Source: VAZQ01 sp963739385
GTDB lineage: Bacteria > Pseudomonadota > Alphaproteobacteria > Rhizobiales > Xanthobacteraceae
Direction of reading: 5' to 3'
NCBI GenBank assembly: GCA_963739385.1
Contig: CAVUAI010000064.1
Span: 62,001-126,000 of the forward strand
DNA length: 64,000 bases
Below are positions 35,699 to 44,602 of this stretch, one piece after another. The notes under the pieces are model-generated. The model searched no databases. It had not been told where the DNA came from and was given only the letters and a program-made list of their open reading frames with translations. A program made the position numbers and the translations under genes. The first letter of the stretch is position 1, and each line of letters begins with the position of its first letter.

Positions 35699-36598
35699 AT
35701 GACCGCGCGCAAGAAGCTCAGGGCGATCATGGCGGGCAAGCGCCTGGTGCTGATGCCCGGCGCCTACGACGCGTTGTCCGCCCGTATCATCGAGGCCGAG
35801 GGCTTCGAGGCGCTGGCGGCGGGCGGTTACGCCGCCATCGGCAGCATGCTGGCGCAGGCCGACATGGGCCAATCCAACATGCGCGACTATGCCGACCACT
35901 ACGCGCGCATCTGCGCCGCAGTCGAGGTGCCGGTCTATGTCGACGCCGATACCGGCTTCGGCGGCGTCAACAACGTGCGGCAGATGGTGCGCGCGTTCGA
36001 AGCGGCCGGCGTCGCCGGGCTGTTCATCAGCGACCAGGTGTTTCCCAACCGCTGCGGCTATCTCCCGGGCAAGCAGATCGTTCCGGTCGAGCAGATGCTC
36101 GCCAAGCTCAAGGCCGCGCTCGACGCACGCGGCGACGGCGACCTGTTCATCGCGGCGCGCACCGACGCCGCCGGCGTCGAGGGCCTCGACTCCGCGATCG
36201 CGCGCTGCCAGCTCTTCATGGCAGCCGGCGCCGACATGGCCAAGCCCATGGGCGTCGACACCATTCCCGACATCAAGCGGGTGCTGCGCGAGGTCGGCGG
36301 GCCGCACATGGCGACGCTGTCGCAGGCGGCCGGCCCGAAGGCCCGCAGCCTGCAGGAGCTGGAGGCGGCCGGGGTCTGCTCCGCGACCTTCCCCTCGGTC
36401 GCGCTGTTTGCAGCCGCACAGGGCGTGCGCAACGTGCTGCGCCTGCTCAAGCGCGACAATTCCCTCGCGCCCTGCCAGGACCACCTCATCCCGCTCGACG
36501 ACTACTACGAGCTCGTTGGCCTCAAGCCGCTGCTCGCGCGCGAGGAGAGTTACGACAATGCGGCGGCGGCCCTGGCGCGCAGGCACGCAGCGGAATAA
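35699..36598 (+). CDS. isocitrate lyase/PEP mutase superfamily lyase
   Basis: This 299-residue TIM-barrel lyase has the Mg-binding VDADTGFGG segment and a gating loop NRCGYLPGK with Cys119. This loop resembles the KxCGH loop of 2-methylisocitrate and dimethylmalate lyases, with Tyr instead of His. These enzymes cleave 2-hydroxy or 2-methyl dicarboxylates to pyruvate or oxo acid plus a second acid. With the LeuCD-like pair 30 bases upstream it could complete a hydrate-then-cleave module. Confidence 0.85.
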   Translation: MTARKKLRAIMAGKRLVLMPGAYDALSARIIEAEGFEALAAGGYAAIGSMLAQADMGQSNMRDYADHYARICAAVEVPVYVDADTGFGGVNNVRQMVRAFEAAGVAGLFISDQVFPNRCGYLPGKQIVPVEQMLAKLKAALDARGDGDLFIAARTDAAGVEGLDSAIARCQLFMAAGADMAKPMGVDTIPDIKRVLREVGGPHMATLSQAAGPKARSLQELEAAGVCSATFPSVALFAAAQGVRNVLRLLKRDNSLAPCQDHLIPLDDYYELVGLKPLLAREESYDNAAAALARRHAAE

Positions 36599-36613
36599 GG
36601 CAAACCGCGCCCC

Positions 36614-37645
36614 ATGACGCCGTTGACCTCGCTCGCCACAGTCGCGCTTGCCGCCGGCATGGCCGGCACCGCCCTCGCGCCGGCCTGGGCGCAGGCGGCG
36701 CAGGATTTCTACCGCAACAAGCAGATCCGCATGATCGTCGGACACAGCGCCGGCAACGACTACGATCTCGCTGGCCGGTTCCTCGCCCGCTACCTCGCCA
36801 AGCACATCCCGGGCGAGCCGACCATCATCGTCCAGAACATGCCGGCGGCGGCGAGCATCGCCGCGGCCAACTTCCTCTATGCCCAGGCGCCCCGCGACGG
36901 CACGGTGTTCGGCTCGTTCTCGCGCAACGTGCCGAGCCAGGCGCTGATGGGCCAGATGAACGTCGAGGTCGACCCGCGCCGCTTCAACTGGCTCGGCGCG
37001 ACCTCGCTGCCGTCCCGCGTCTGTGTGCGCTGGTTCAACGCCCCGGTGCGGACGCCGGCGGACCTCTTCACGCAGGAGTTCATCGTGGGCGGCGCCGGCG
37101 CCGGTTCGTCGCTGAGCATCCTGCCGACCGTGTTCAACCACGTGCTCGGCACCCGCTTCCGCATCGTCCAGGGCTACAAGGGCACGACCGATACCGTCCT
37201 CGCCATCGAGCGCGGTGAGATCCAGGGCGCTTGCGCGTCCTATCTGCAGTTCCGCATCTACGAGCAGCTCATCCGCGAGGGCAAACTGGTGTTTCTCCTG
37301 CGCGCGGAGGAATCGCCGATCCCGGAGATTCCCGACGTGCCGTCGATCTTCGACTACGCCCGCACCGGCGAGCAGCGCCAGCTCATGCAATTCGTCTTCG
37401 CCAGCACCGAGTTCGGCCGGCCCTACGTCTTTCCACCCGACGTGCCCAAGGAGCGCGTTGAGCTGATGCGCAAGGCGTTCGCGGAAACCCTCAAGGACCC
37501 GGCGCTGGTGGCCGAGGCGGCGAAGATCAAGCTCGACATGACCTTCCGCCCGCCGGACCACCTCGAGACGCTCGTCGCCCGGCTCTACGAGACGCCGCCG
37601 GAGCTGATCGAGACCGTCAAGAAGCTCGTCCCCAACCTGCAGTAG
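36614..37645 (+). CDS. Bug/TctC-like periplasmic substrate-binding protein, divergent
   Basis: This 343-residue exported protein has a signal ending near AWAQA, then IRMIVGHSAGNDYDLAGRFL and IIVQNMPAAASIAAANFLY, the family landmarks. It follows the lyase by 15 bases and is likely in the same transcript. It differs clearly from the Bug proteins at 5137 and 38654, so a different ligand is likely. No membrane transporter subunits are adjacent. Confidence 0.83.
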   Translation: MTPLTSLATVALAAGMAGTALAPAWAQAAQDFYRNKQIRMIVGHSAGNDYDLAGRFLARYLAKHIPGEPTIIVQNMPAAASIAAANFLYAQAPRDGTVFGSFSRNVPSQALMGQMNVEVDPRRFNWLGATSLPSRVCVRWFNAPVRTPADLFTQEFIVGGAGAGSSLSILPTVFNHVLGTRFRIVQGYKGTTDTVLAIERGEIQGACASYLQFRIYEQLIREGKLVFLLRAEESPIPEIPDVPSIFDYARTGEQRQLMQFVFASTEFGRPYVFPPDVPKERVELMRKAFAETLKDPALVAEAAKIKLDMTFRPPDHLETLVARLYETPPELIETVKKLVPNLQ

Positions 37646-37741
37646 GCGACCGGGCCGGAATGCGATATCGAGCGTTGCCGGCGCAAGACGCGGCGCAAGC
37701 GCGGGACGCCGGCCACATGAGCTGATCAACCCGGATTCGGT

Positions 37742-38584
37742 ATGACGCATCCCGATCGCTTCCTCCTGGCCGGCGTGATGGGCGACCCGGTGATGCATTC
37801 GCGCTCGCCGCGGCTGCACAATTACTGGCTCGCGCAGCACGGCCTTGCCGGCACCTATCTGCCGCTCGCGGTCAAGGCGCCCGGCCTGCGCGCGGCCCTG
37901 CGCGCGCTGCCGGCGCTCGGCTTCTCCGGCTGCAATCTCACCATCCCGCACAAGGAGGCGGCGCTCGCCATCGTCGATCGCGTCGACCCGCTCGCGCGTC
38001 GCATCGGCGCGATGAATTGCGTGGTGGTCGCCGCCGACGGCTCGCTCACCGGACAAAATCACGATGCCTTCGGCTTCATCGAAAGCGTGCGCGAGGCGCA
38101 GCCCGGCTGGCGGGCCGATGCCGGGCCCATCGTCGTGATCGGCGCGGGCGGCGGCGCGCGTGCGGTGCTGGTGGGCCTGATCGACCAGGGCGCGAACGAG
38201 ATCCGGCTGATCAACCGGACGCGCGCGCGCGGCGAGGCGCTGCAGCGCGACCTCGGCGGCCCGATCACCCCGCTCGCCTGGAGCGATCGCGCCGCCGCGC
38301 TCGAGGGCGCGGCGATGCTGGTCAACACCACCAGCCAGGGGATGATGGGCGAGCCACCGCTCGACCTTGCGCTCGATCGCCTGCCGGCCCGCGCGCTGGT
38401 GTCCGACATCATCTACATTCCGCGCGAGACGCCGCTGCTGGCGGCCGCCCGCCAGCGCGGCAATCCCACCGTCAACGGACTCGGCATGCTTCTGCATCAG
38501 GCGCGCCCCGCCTTCCACGCCTGGTTCGGGGTCATGCCGCAGGTCACGCCCGAGTTGCGCGCGATGATCGAGGCGACCACTTGA
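37742..38584 (+). CDS. shikimate dehydrogenase-like (AroE family) oxidoreductase
   Basis: This 280-residue protein has the AroE substrate site (SRSPRLHN), the catalytic Lys in NLTIPHKEAA, the Asp in NHDAFGF, the nucleotide motif GAGGGARAV and NTTSQGM. All key residues of the fold are present. Its place inside a catabolic cluster with Bug receptors suggests quinate/shikimate catabolism or a related hydroxy acid rather than the main biosynthetic copy; this is inference. Confidence 0.85.
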   Translation: MTHPDRFLLAGVMGDPVMHSRSPRLHNYWLAQHGLAGTYLPLAVKAPGLRAALRALPALGFSGCNLTIPHKEAALAIVDRVDPLARRIGAMNCVVVAADGSLTGQNHDAFGFIESVREAQPGWRADAGPIVVIGAGGGARAVLVGLIDQGANEIRLINRTRARGEALQRDLGGPITPLAWSDRAAALEGAAMLVNTTSQGMMGEPPLDLALDRLPARALVSDIIYIPRETPLLAAARQRGNPTVNGLGMLLHQARPAFHAWFGVMPQVTPELRAMIEATT

Positions 38585-38653
38585 GTGTCGATTTACAATC
38601 CCGGCGATCCAGACCAAGATTGCACATATCCCGCAAGCATTTCGAGAGTGGAC

Positions 38654-39631
38654 ATGAATCGACGTGACGTGTTGACCGCCGGATTGGCCTCGCTGTCCGC
38701 CGCAATGCTGACGCGCAGCGCGCTCGCCTATCCCGAGCGCACGATCCGGCTCGTCGTTCCGTTCTCGCCCGGCGGCGCCACCGACGTCGTCGGCCGCCTG
38801 TGGGCGGAGAAGATGAAGCCGCTGCTCGGCACCGTGGTGACGGAAAACCGTGGCGGCGGCGGCGGCGTAACCGGCGCTGCCGAGGTCGCACGCGCGCAAC
38901 CGGACGGCCACACCTTCCTGTTCGGCAACACCAGCACGCAGGTGCTGATTCCCGCGATCATGAACAATCCGCCCTACGATGCGCTCAAGGATTTCGTGGG
39001 CATCTATATCGTCTGCAACTCGCCGACCTCCATCGTGATCCACGAGTCCGTCCCCGCGCGCAACCTGCAGGAGCTCATCGCCTATGCCCGGGCCAATCCG
39101 GGCAAGCTCTCCTACGGCTCGGCCGGCGCCGGCACGCTGACCAATCTCGCCGGCGAGCTGTTCAAGCAGCTCATCGGGGCGCCCGACATCGTGCACATTC
39201 CCTACAAGGGCTCGGCGCCCGGCGTCGCCGACCTCGCCAGCGGGCACATCCCGATGATGACGCCCAACGTCGGCGGGCCGCTGCTCGATTTCCATCGCGC
39301 CGGCAGGGTGCGCATCCTCGCGGTCAACGCCACAACCCGCATCAAGGCCGCGCCCGACATTCCGACCGCGGTCGAAGCCGGCCTCGCCGGAATGATCGCC
39401 GGCAATCTCAACGGGCTGTTCGCTCCCGCCGGCATTCCCGCCGCGATCGTCGATCGGATCACCGAGGCCACCCGCAAGGTCATGGCGGACGCGGAATTCC
39501 AGCGCATCCTCGTAACCTCGGGCTTCGAGCCGATCCTCGATTCCGGCCCCGAAGCCACCCGGCAGTTCATCAGCGAGGAGACCGCGCGCTGGGTTCCGGT
39601 CATGAAGGCCGCCAACTTCAAGATGGAGTGA
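38654..39631 (+). CDS. Bug-family tripartite tricarboxylate transporter substrate-binding protein
   Basis: This exported receptor of about 325 residues has a twin-arginine-like start (NRRDVLTAGLASLSAAML). It has classic Bug landmarks: RTIRLVVPFSPGGATDVVGR, VVTENRGGGGGVTGAAEVA, and VHIPYKGSAPGVADLASGH. ATG 38654 is preferred over the in-frame start at 38585. It sits between an AroE-like gene and a CMD-family gene. Confidence 0.88.
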   Translation: MNRRDVLTAGLASLSAAMLTRSALAYPERTIRLVVPFSPGGATDVVGRLWAEKMKPLLGTVVTENRGGGGGVTGAAEVARAQPDGHTFLFGNTSTQVLIPAIMNNPPYDALKDFVGIYIVCNSPTSIVIHESVPARNLQELIAYARANPGKLSYGSAGAGTLTNLAGELFKQLIGAPDIVHIPYKGSAPGVADLASGHIPMMTPNVGGPLLDFHRAGRVRILAVNATTRIKAAPDIPTAVEAGLAGMIAGNLNGLFAPAGIPAAIVDRITEATRKVMADAEFQRILVTSGFEPILDSGPEATRQFISEETARWVPVMKAANFKME

Positions 39632-39682
39632 CGCTCGCACCGGCGCGTTACCCGAAGATCGACCGCACGTACAAGGCACCCC

Positions 39683-40219
39683 ATGGCACGCGTTCCCCTG
39701 ATTGAAGAGCAGGACCACCCCGAGCTCGCCGAGGCAATCGAGAGGTATCGCTCCGGCCGGCGCGGCCAGCTGACGAACATCTACCGCATGCTGCTCAACG
39801 CCCCGCCGCTCGCCGAGACCTGGTTCAACCATTCCAATACGGTGCGCTGGAAGACGAGCCTGGACGGCCGCCTGCGCGAGATCATCATCATCCGCATCGG
39901 CCATCTGACCGGCGCGCAATACGTGCTGCGCCAGCACGTACCGTCGCTGGCGCTGGCCGACGGCCTCTCGCTGAAGGATTGCAACGCGCTCGCCGACTGG
40001 CAGGGCTCGAACCTGTTCAGCGACCGCGAGCGCGCCGCGCTCGCCTACGCCGACACCATGACGCGCGAGATCCTGGTCTCCGACGAGGTCTTCGCCGACG
40101 TCGAGCATCACTTCAACGCCCGCGAGATCGTGGAATTGACGGTGCTGATCGGCACCTACAACATGAACGCGCGGGTGTTGCAGGCGCTTCGCCTCGACCT
40201 CGAGCCGCTCGCGCCCTGA
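39683..40219 (+). CDS. carboxymuconolactone decarboxylase/AhpD-fold protein
   Basis: This 178-residue protein has the CMD fold: REIIIIRIGHLTGAQYVLRQH followed by AYADTMTREI and HFNAREIVELTVLIGTYNM. The peroxidase CxxC of AhpD is absent, so it is closer to the decarboxylase or unknown CMD groups. It fits a protocatechuate-like or related acid pathway but the reaction is not defined. Confidence 0.83.
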   Translation: MARVPLIEEQDHPELAEAIERYRSGRRGQLTNIYRMLLNAPPLAETWFNHSNTVRWKTSLDGRLREIIIIRIGHLTGAQYVLRQHVPSLALADGLSLKDCNALADWQGSNLFSDRERAALAYADTMTREILVSDEVFADVEHHFNAREIVELTVLIGTYNMNARVLQALRLDLEPLAP

Positions 40220-40339
40220 GTCGGTCCGGAGTTTGCGGTACCGCCAAGTCCAGCCCTGGTGGTCGAGGACGACCGTTTCCCGCGCGTGCCCGGCGTCGCG
40301 CCCGATCCCGATACATCCGCTGGCGAAGGAGCTCGGACC

Positions 40340-41317
40340 GTGAGCAAGGCCTTTCGTTTCCACGCCCATGGCGGCCCTGACGTGCTGCGACTCGAGGAGG
40401 TCGAGGTCGGCGCGCCCGGGCGCGGCGAGGTCCGCATCCGCAACACGGCGGTCGCGGTGAATTATCGCGACGTGCTGATGCGGCAGGGGGTGCATGCGGT
40501 CAAAGCGCTGCCCTCCGGCATCGGGCTCGAAAGCGCGGGCGTGATCGACGCGGTGGGGCCCGAGGTCGAGGGCTTTGCGGTGGGTGACCGCGTCGCCTAT
40601 GCCGGCATGCCGGAAGGCTCCTACGCCGAGCTGCGCATCGTGCCGGCGGCCCGCCTCATCCCCCTGCCCGCGGATATCGACGAGCGCACCGCCGCCTCGA
40701 TGATGATCCGCGGCATGACCGCGCGCTCGCTGCTCTGCGAAACCTACCGGGTGCAGCCCGGCGATACGATCCTGCTCCATGCCGCCGCGGGCGGGGTCGG
40801 CCTGATCATGTGCCAGTGGGCGAAGCAACTCGGCGCGACCGTGATCGGCACCGTGAGCAGCGAGGAGAAGGCCGCTGTCGCGCGCGCACACGGCTGCGAC
40901 CACGCCATCGTCTATACCCGGGAGGATTTCGCCGCGCGCGTGCGCGACATCACCGGCGGCGAAGGGGTGCCGGTGGTCTACGACTCCGTCGGCAAGGCGA
41001 CCTTCGAGGGTTCGCTGCAATGCCTGCGCCGGCGCGGCGTGATGGCGTCGTTCGGGGAAGCCTCCGGCGATCCCGATCCGGTGCCGCCGCGGCGGCTCGG
41101 CGCGCTCGGCTCGATCTATCTGACCCATCCGAGCGTCTCCAACTACACCGTCACGCGCGCCGAACTGCTCAAAGCGGCGGGCGACCTGTTCGCCATGGTG
41201 GCGGACGGCAAGATCAGGATCGAGATCAGCCGCAGCTATCCGCTGCGCGACGCGGCGCGCGCCCATGCCGACATGGAATCGCGCCGGACCACCGGCTCGA
41301 TCGTCCTGGTGGTGTGA
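40340..41317 (+). CDS. NADPH:quinone oxidoreductase-like MDR protein
   Basis: This 325-residue protein is a zinc-free medium-chain dehydrogenase/reductase. Landmarks are AVNYRDVLMRQG, GLESAGVIDAVG, and the NADPH fold LLHAAAGGVGLIMCQWAK. GTG at 40340 has AAGGAG upstream and marks the family start; an upstream in-frame ATG would add unlikely sequence. It ends the plus-strand catabolic run. Confidence 0.86.
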   Translation: MSKAFRFHAHGGPDVLRLEEVEVGAPGRGEVRIRNTAVAVNYRDVLMRQGVHAVKALPSGIGLESAGVIDAVGPEVEGFAVGDRVAYAGMPEGSYAELRIVPAARLIPLPADIDERTAASMMIRGMTARSLLCETYRVQPGDTILLHAAAGGVGLIMCQWAKQLGATVIGTVSSEEKAAVARAHGCDHAIVYTREDFAARVRDITGGEGVPVVYDSVGKATFEGSLQCLRRRGVMASFGEASGDPDPVPPRRLGALGSIYLTHPSVSNYTVTRAELLKAAGDLFAMVADGKIRIEISRSYPLRDAARAHADMESRRTTGSIVLVV

Positions 41318-42111
41318 CCGCAGCCGCGTCACCGCGCTGCGGCCTCCCCGTGTCACGCTGTCGAACACCTCGTCTCCATGGGCCGGATTTGCGCGGGCGC
41401 CGGCGATGCCCCGTTAAACAGCACCTCTCGTTGCCGCGGAGCGTCAGCGCCGCGGTCTGGTTTTCCTTTCGCAGCCGCCCCGCAAGCGAGGGGCCGCGGA
41501 GCGCCGACAAGGCGCACCCGACTGAAACGTCGCGCTCGCACAGCGCGACAGCCACGTTCGCGAGGCGCGGCGCGCACCTTGCGATCGGTGCGCGCGCCTC
41601 TCGGCGCTCCGCATGGCGGTTTTTGGCGCGGGCCCGCTTTGCATCGCCGGCGTTGCCGCCGGATCCGTCGCGCGCACTGCGCGCGGCCGGGAGTCGCACC
41701 CGGCGAGCGGGGTCCCGAGCCTCCCGAGCCTGCGGTCTCTGCCGCCGCCCCGGACGCCACTCCCGCCCTGTCGTCAGGATCGTCTCCGGAGACGCCCCTC
41801 ATCGAGCGGGATGGACGAGGTTATAGTATGTCTCCATTACGTAGTCAATATCTATCTTCGATTTATAGTCAAAAAAATAGGCGCTTTGGGGTGCCGACTC
41901 GTCGCGCTTGCCGACCCCCGGCGTATTTGCGCTGTCGGGCAAGCCGATGTCCCGCGAGGCGACATCAGCGGTGCGCGAGACGACGATTTGCGCCCTGCTC
42001 TCAGACCAGCCGCTGGATATCCCGCTACACATTGCCGCTCTCGCGTCGTTACCAATTGGCTGAGACTGCGCCTCTGGGGAAGACTGCGCTTGCCGGCCGG
42101 TTGGGGGAGAC
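41318..42111. other. intergenic region without a recognisable gene
   Basis: About 790 bases. The first 480 are extremely GC-rich with Arg-rich open frames in several phases and no convincing start or domain. An AT-rich patch at about 41,820-41,880 contains TAGTCAA twice, 24 bases apart, and may hold the promoter for the methyltransferase gene. A decayed gene or structured RNA cannot be excluded. Confidence 0.4.
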
Positions 42112-42918
42112 ATGCGAATGAACAATGATCGGGAAGCCCGCAAGGCCCAGACCCGGATGCAGTTCAACAAGGCGGCCGCTGACTATGACGCCGGACCGGG
42201 ATGCTTCGCGCATTTTGGCCGGCGCCTCGCAACCGTCGCAAATGTCGCGCCCGGCCAGCGCGTGCTCGACGTCGCGAGCGGCCGCGGAGCGGTGCTCTTT
42301 CCGTCCGCCGAATCAGTGGGCCCGACGGGCGAGGTCGCCGGCATCGATCTGGCGGACGAGATGGTCGGCGCCACGAACGAGGAGGCGGGGCGACGTGGGC
42401 TCTCGGCGCGGGTCCGCGTCATGGATGCCGAGCATCTCGACTTTCCCGATGCGCTGTTCGATCGCGTGTTGTGCGGATTCGGCATCATGTTTTTTCCGGA
42501 CCAGCCCCGCGCGCTGGGCGAATTCCGACGGGTCCTGAAACCCGGCGGACGGCTCGGTTTGTCGAGCTGGCACGTCAGCCAATGCAGCGTACTGGAAGCG
42601 GTCCTGACGGATCTTTCCCTCAGTCCGCCGCGACAGCCGGGCTGGATTACCGAACCCGAGGAACTGTCCCTTCTCCTGACGCGTGGGGGCTTCAGCAATG
42701 TGCGGGTGGATGCGGACTGGCAGACGTTTTGCTACCTGGACGCCGACGAGTACTGGCAACAGGCCCGGGGTACGGGAATGCGGCGTACCCTGGATGCGCT
42801 CGATGCGACGCAAGCCGAGCGTGCGCGCGCGGCGCTCGCCGACCGGCTGCGCCACCATCAGCGCGCGGACGGTCTCCAGGTCGCGGCGAGTGCGCTATTG
42901 GCGGTAGCGGATCGCTAG
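42112..42918 (+). CDS. class I SAM-dependent methyltransferase (UbiE/MenG-like)
   Basis: This 268-residue Rossmann methyltransferase has motif I VLDVASGRGAVLF, an acidic residue in AGIDLADEM, then VMDAEHLDFPDALFDRVLCG and RRVLKPGGRLGLSSW. GGGGGAG precedes the first ATG. The substrate is unknown. The gene is isolated from operons on either side. Confidence 0.87.
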   Translation: MRMNNDREARKAQTRMQFNKAAADYDAGPGCFAHFGRRLATVANVAPGQRVLDVASGRGAVLFPSAESVGPTGEVAGIDLADEMVGATNEEAGRRGLSARVRVMDAEHLDFPDALFDRVLCGFGIMFFPDQPRALGEFRRVLKPGGRLGLSSWHVSQCSVLEAVLTDLSLSPPRQPGWITEPEELSLLLTRGGFSNVRVDADWQTFCYLDADEYWQQARGTGMRRTLDALDATQAERARAALADRLRHHQRADGLQVAASALLAVADR

Positions 42919-43017
42919 CTCCAAGGTCAACGCTCGCCGGCGAACTTGAAGAACCCCTTCGACCCCGTCCCAGTCGGTTCAGAAGCCGGCCGCCGGCGCA
43001 GCCTGGTGGTAGCCGCC

Positions 43018-43455
43018 CTATGCGAGAGTGAGCGGCGCTCCGCCCAGATCCTCCGCGCGCTCGACCTTGATCAGCACGCCGAAGCCGCGCTTCTCCGGGT
43101 CGCTCTTCTTCTCCGGCTCGATCAGCTTGTTCCAGATGTCCTCGTAGATCGGTCCCGACTTGTAGATGGTGGCGGTGCCGTAGAAGCGCGCGATGCCGCC
43201 GCGCGGCAACAGCCCCGCCTCGCGCAGCGGCGGCTTGCGGAAGAAGATCGTGACCTTGCTGCCGTCGGCGAGATTGCCGGTGGTCGATCCCCTGCCCCGC
43301 TCCCACAGCGCGAAATGCTCGTCGTCGTAAACCATCGTGCTGCCGCGCGGCGTGATCTGGGCATAGCCGTTGGGCAGCGCCGTGCCGACGAGGCAGACAT
43401 GCGCGGGGTAGGCGGTGTTGATATGCTCCTGCAAAGCCTTCGGAATGAGCGCCAC
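43018..43455 (-). CDS. pyridoxamine 5'-phosphate oxidase family (FMN-binding split barrel) protein
   Basis: This 145-residue single-domain split-barrel protein has AHVCLVGTALPNGYAQITPR and LADGSKVTIFFRKP, the usual FMN/F420-binding core. The start is a GTG at 43455 with a strong GGAGGAGG just upstream; the longer open frame is antisense to the divergent SDR. It is probably a flavin-dependent reductase or binding protein. Confidence 0.82.
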   Translation of the reverse strand: MALIPKALQEHINTAYPAHVCLVGTALPNGYAQITPRGSTMVYDDEHFALWERGRGSTTGNLADGSKVTIFFRKPPLREAGLLPRGGIARFYGTATIYKSGPIYEDIWNKLIEPEKKSDPEKRGFGVLIKVERAEDLGGAPLTLA

Positions 43456-43621
43456 GGCATCCTCCTCCCGTTTATTGTCGATCGCGCCACGGCATTGATA
43501 GGGCAACTCGGCCGGCGCGCACAACGGCCCGAGCCCGTATCGACCGGGCGCGGGCCGGCGTTTGCAAAACACCGACGCCGGCGCATGCTGGATGCCGGCG
43601 CGCGGGACGCAGGGAGGCACC

Positions 43622-44419
43622 GTGAAGCAGCAGCAATTGTTCGACATCGACGGCCACGTCGCCTTCGTCACCGGCGCCGCGAGCGGGCTCGGCCTCGCCT
43701 TCGCGGAGGTGATGGCGGAGAACGGCGCACGCGTCGTGCTCACCGATGTGGACGCGTTCGCGCTCGAACGCGCCACGTCGCGGCTGCGATCGGCGGGGTG
43801 CGCGGTGGAGCATGCCGTGGTCGACATCGGCGACAGCGAGACCTTGCGCGCCGCGATCGACCGTACCGTGGAGCGGCATGGCCGGCTCGACGCGATGTTC
43901 GCCAATGCCGGCATCAGCTCCGGGCCGGGCTTCGCGCTCTCACCCGGCGGCAGCATCGACACCATGGACCTGACGCTGTTCGAGCGCGCCGTCGCATTGA
44001 ACCTGAACGCGACCTTCATGACCATTCGTTTTGCCGCCACCCACATGAAGCGTCAGCGGAGCGGCAGCATCATCGCCACCACGTCGATCGCCGGCACGCG
44101 CTCGGAGCCGCTGGTCGGCTACGGCTATGTCGCGGCCAAGGCCGCGGTCGGCAACATCATGCGCCACGCCGCCGTCGACCTCGCGCCGTACAACGTGCGG
44201 GTGAACGCCATCGCGCCGGGTCCGTTCCTCACCAACATCGCCGGCGGGCGGATGCACCGTGAGCCGGAGATCGCCGAGAGATTCGCCGCCCTGGTGCCGA
44301 TGGGACGCCTCGGCCAACCCGACGAAATCAAGGGGCTCGCGCTGCTGCTGGCGTCGCCGGCCGGCAGCTTCATCACCGGCACGGTGATTCCGATCGACGG
44401 CGGCACGACGGCGAAGTAG
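43622..44419 (+). CDS. classical short-chain dehydrogenase/reductase
   Basis: This 265-residue SDR has TGAASGLG, ANAG, catalytic Ser in ATTSIAG and YVAAK, with an Asp after beta-2 (LTDVDA) favouring NAD. The start is GTG at 43622 with GGGAGG six bases upstream. It diverges from the split-barrel flavoprotein gene and shares its 166-base intergenic region. Confidence 0.87.
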   Translation: MKQQQLFDIDGHVAFVTGAASGLGLAFAEVMAENGARVVLTDVDAFALERATSRLRSAGCAVEHAVVDIGDSETLRAAIDRTVERHGRLDAMFANAGISSGPGFALSPGGSIDTMDLTLFERAVALNLNATFMTIRFAATHMKRQRSGSIIATTSIAGTRSEPLVGYGYVAAKAAVGNIMRHAAVDLAPYNVRVNAIAPGPFLTNIAGGRMHREPEIAERFAALVPMGRLGQPDEIKGLALLLASPAGSFITGTVIPIDGGTTAK

Positions 44420-44454
44420 CGCCCTGCGCTTCGCGTTGATGCGCTGACGACCGC

Positions 44455-44477
44455 CGCAAACTCGGTCCGCTCCCTCC
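44455..44477 (-). repeat. dispersed intergenic repeat, copy C (reverse orientation)
   Basis: The reverse complement reads GGAGGGAGCGGACCGAGTTT then GCG, matching the core of copies A and B. It lies between an SDR stop and the transglycosylase gene. Confidence 0.4.
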
Positions 44478-44602
44478 TCCGCGCCGCCGTCTCGCTACCG
44501 CTTTTCCGCCCAAATCGTGGACAGAATGGCGTCCGTCAAGGCGAGCGCGTGACACGCGCTGGGGGCGAAGCGATTCGCCGGGGACAGTGGGGGATTACGC
44601 CG

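Noticed and set aside
34565..41368. 2,267-codon open frame on the minus strand
   Set aside because: It runs antisense through eight convincing plus-strand genes; composition is that of a shadow frame.
41353..41802. Arg/Ala/Pro-rich minus-strand frame
   Set aside because: No ribosome site, no fold pattern and overlapping open frames in other phases; treated as non-coding.
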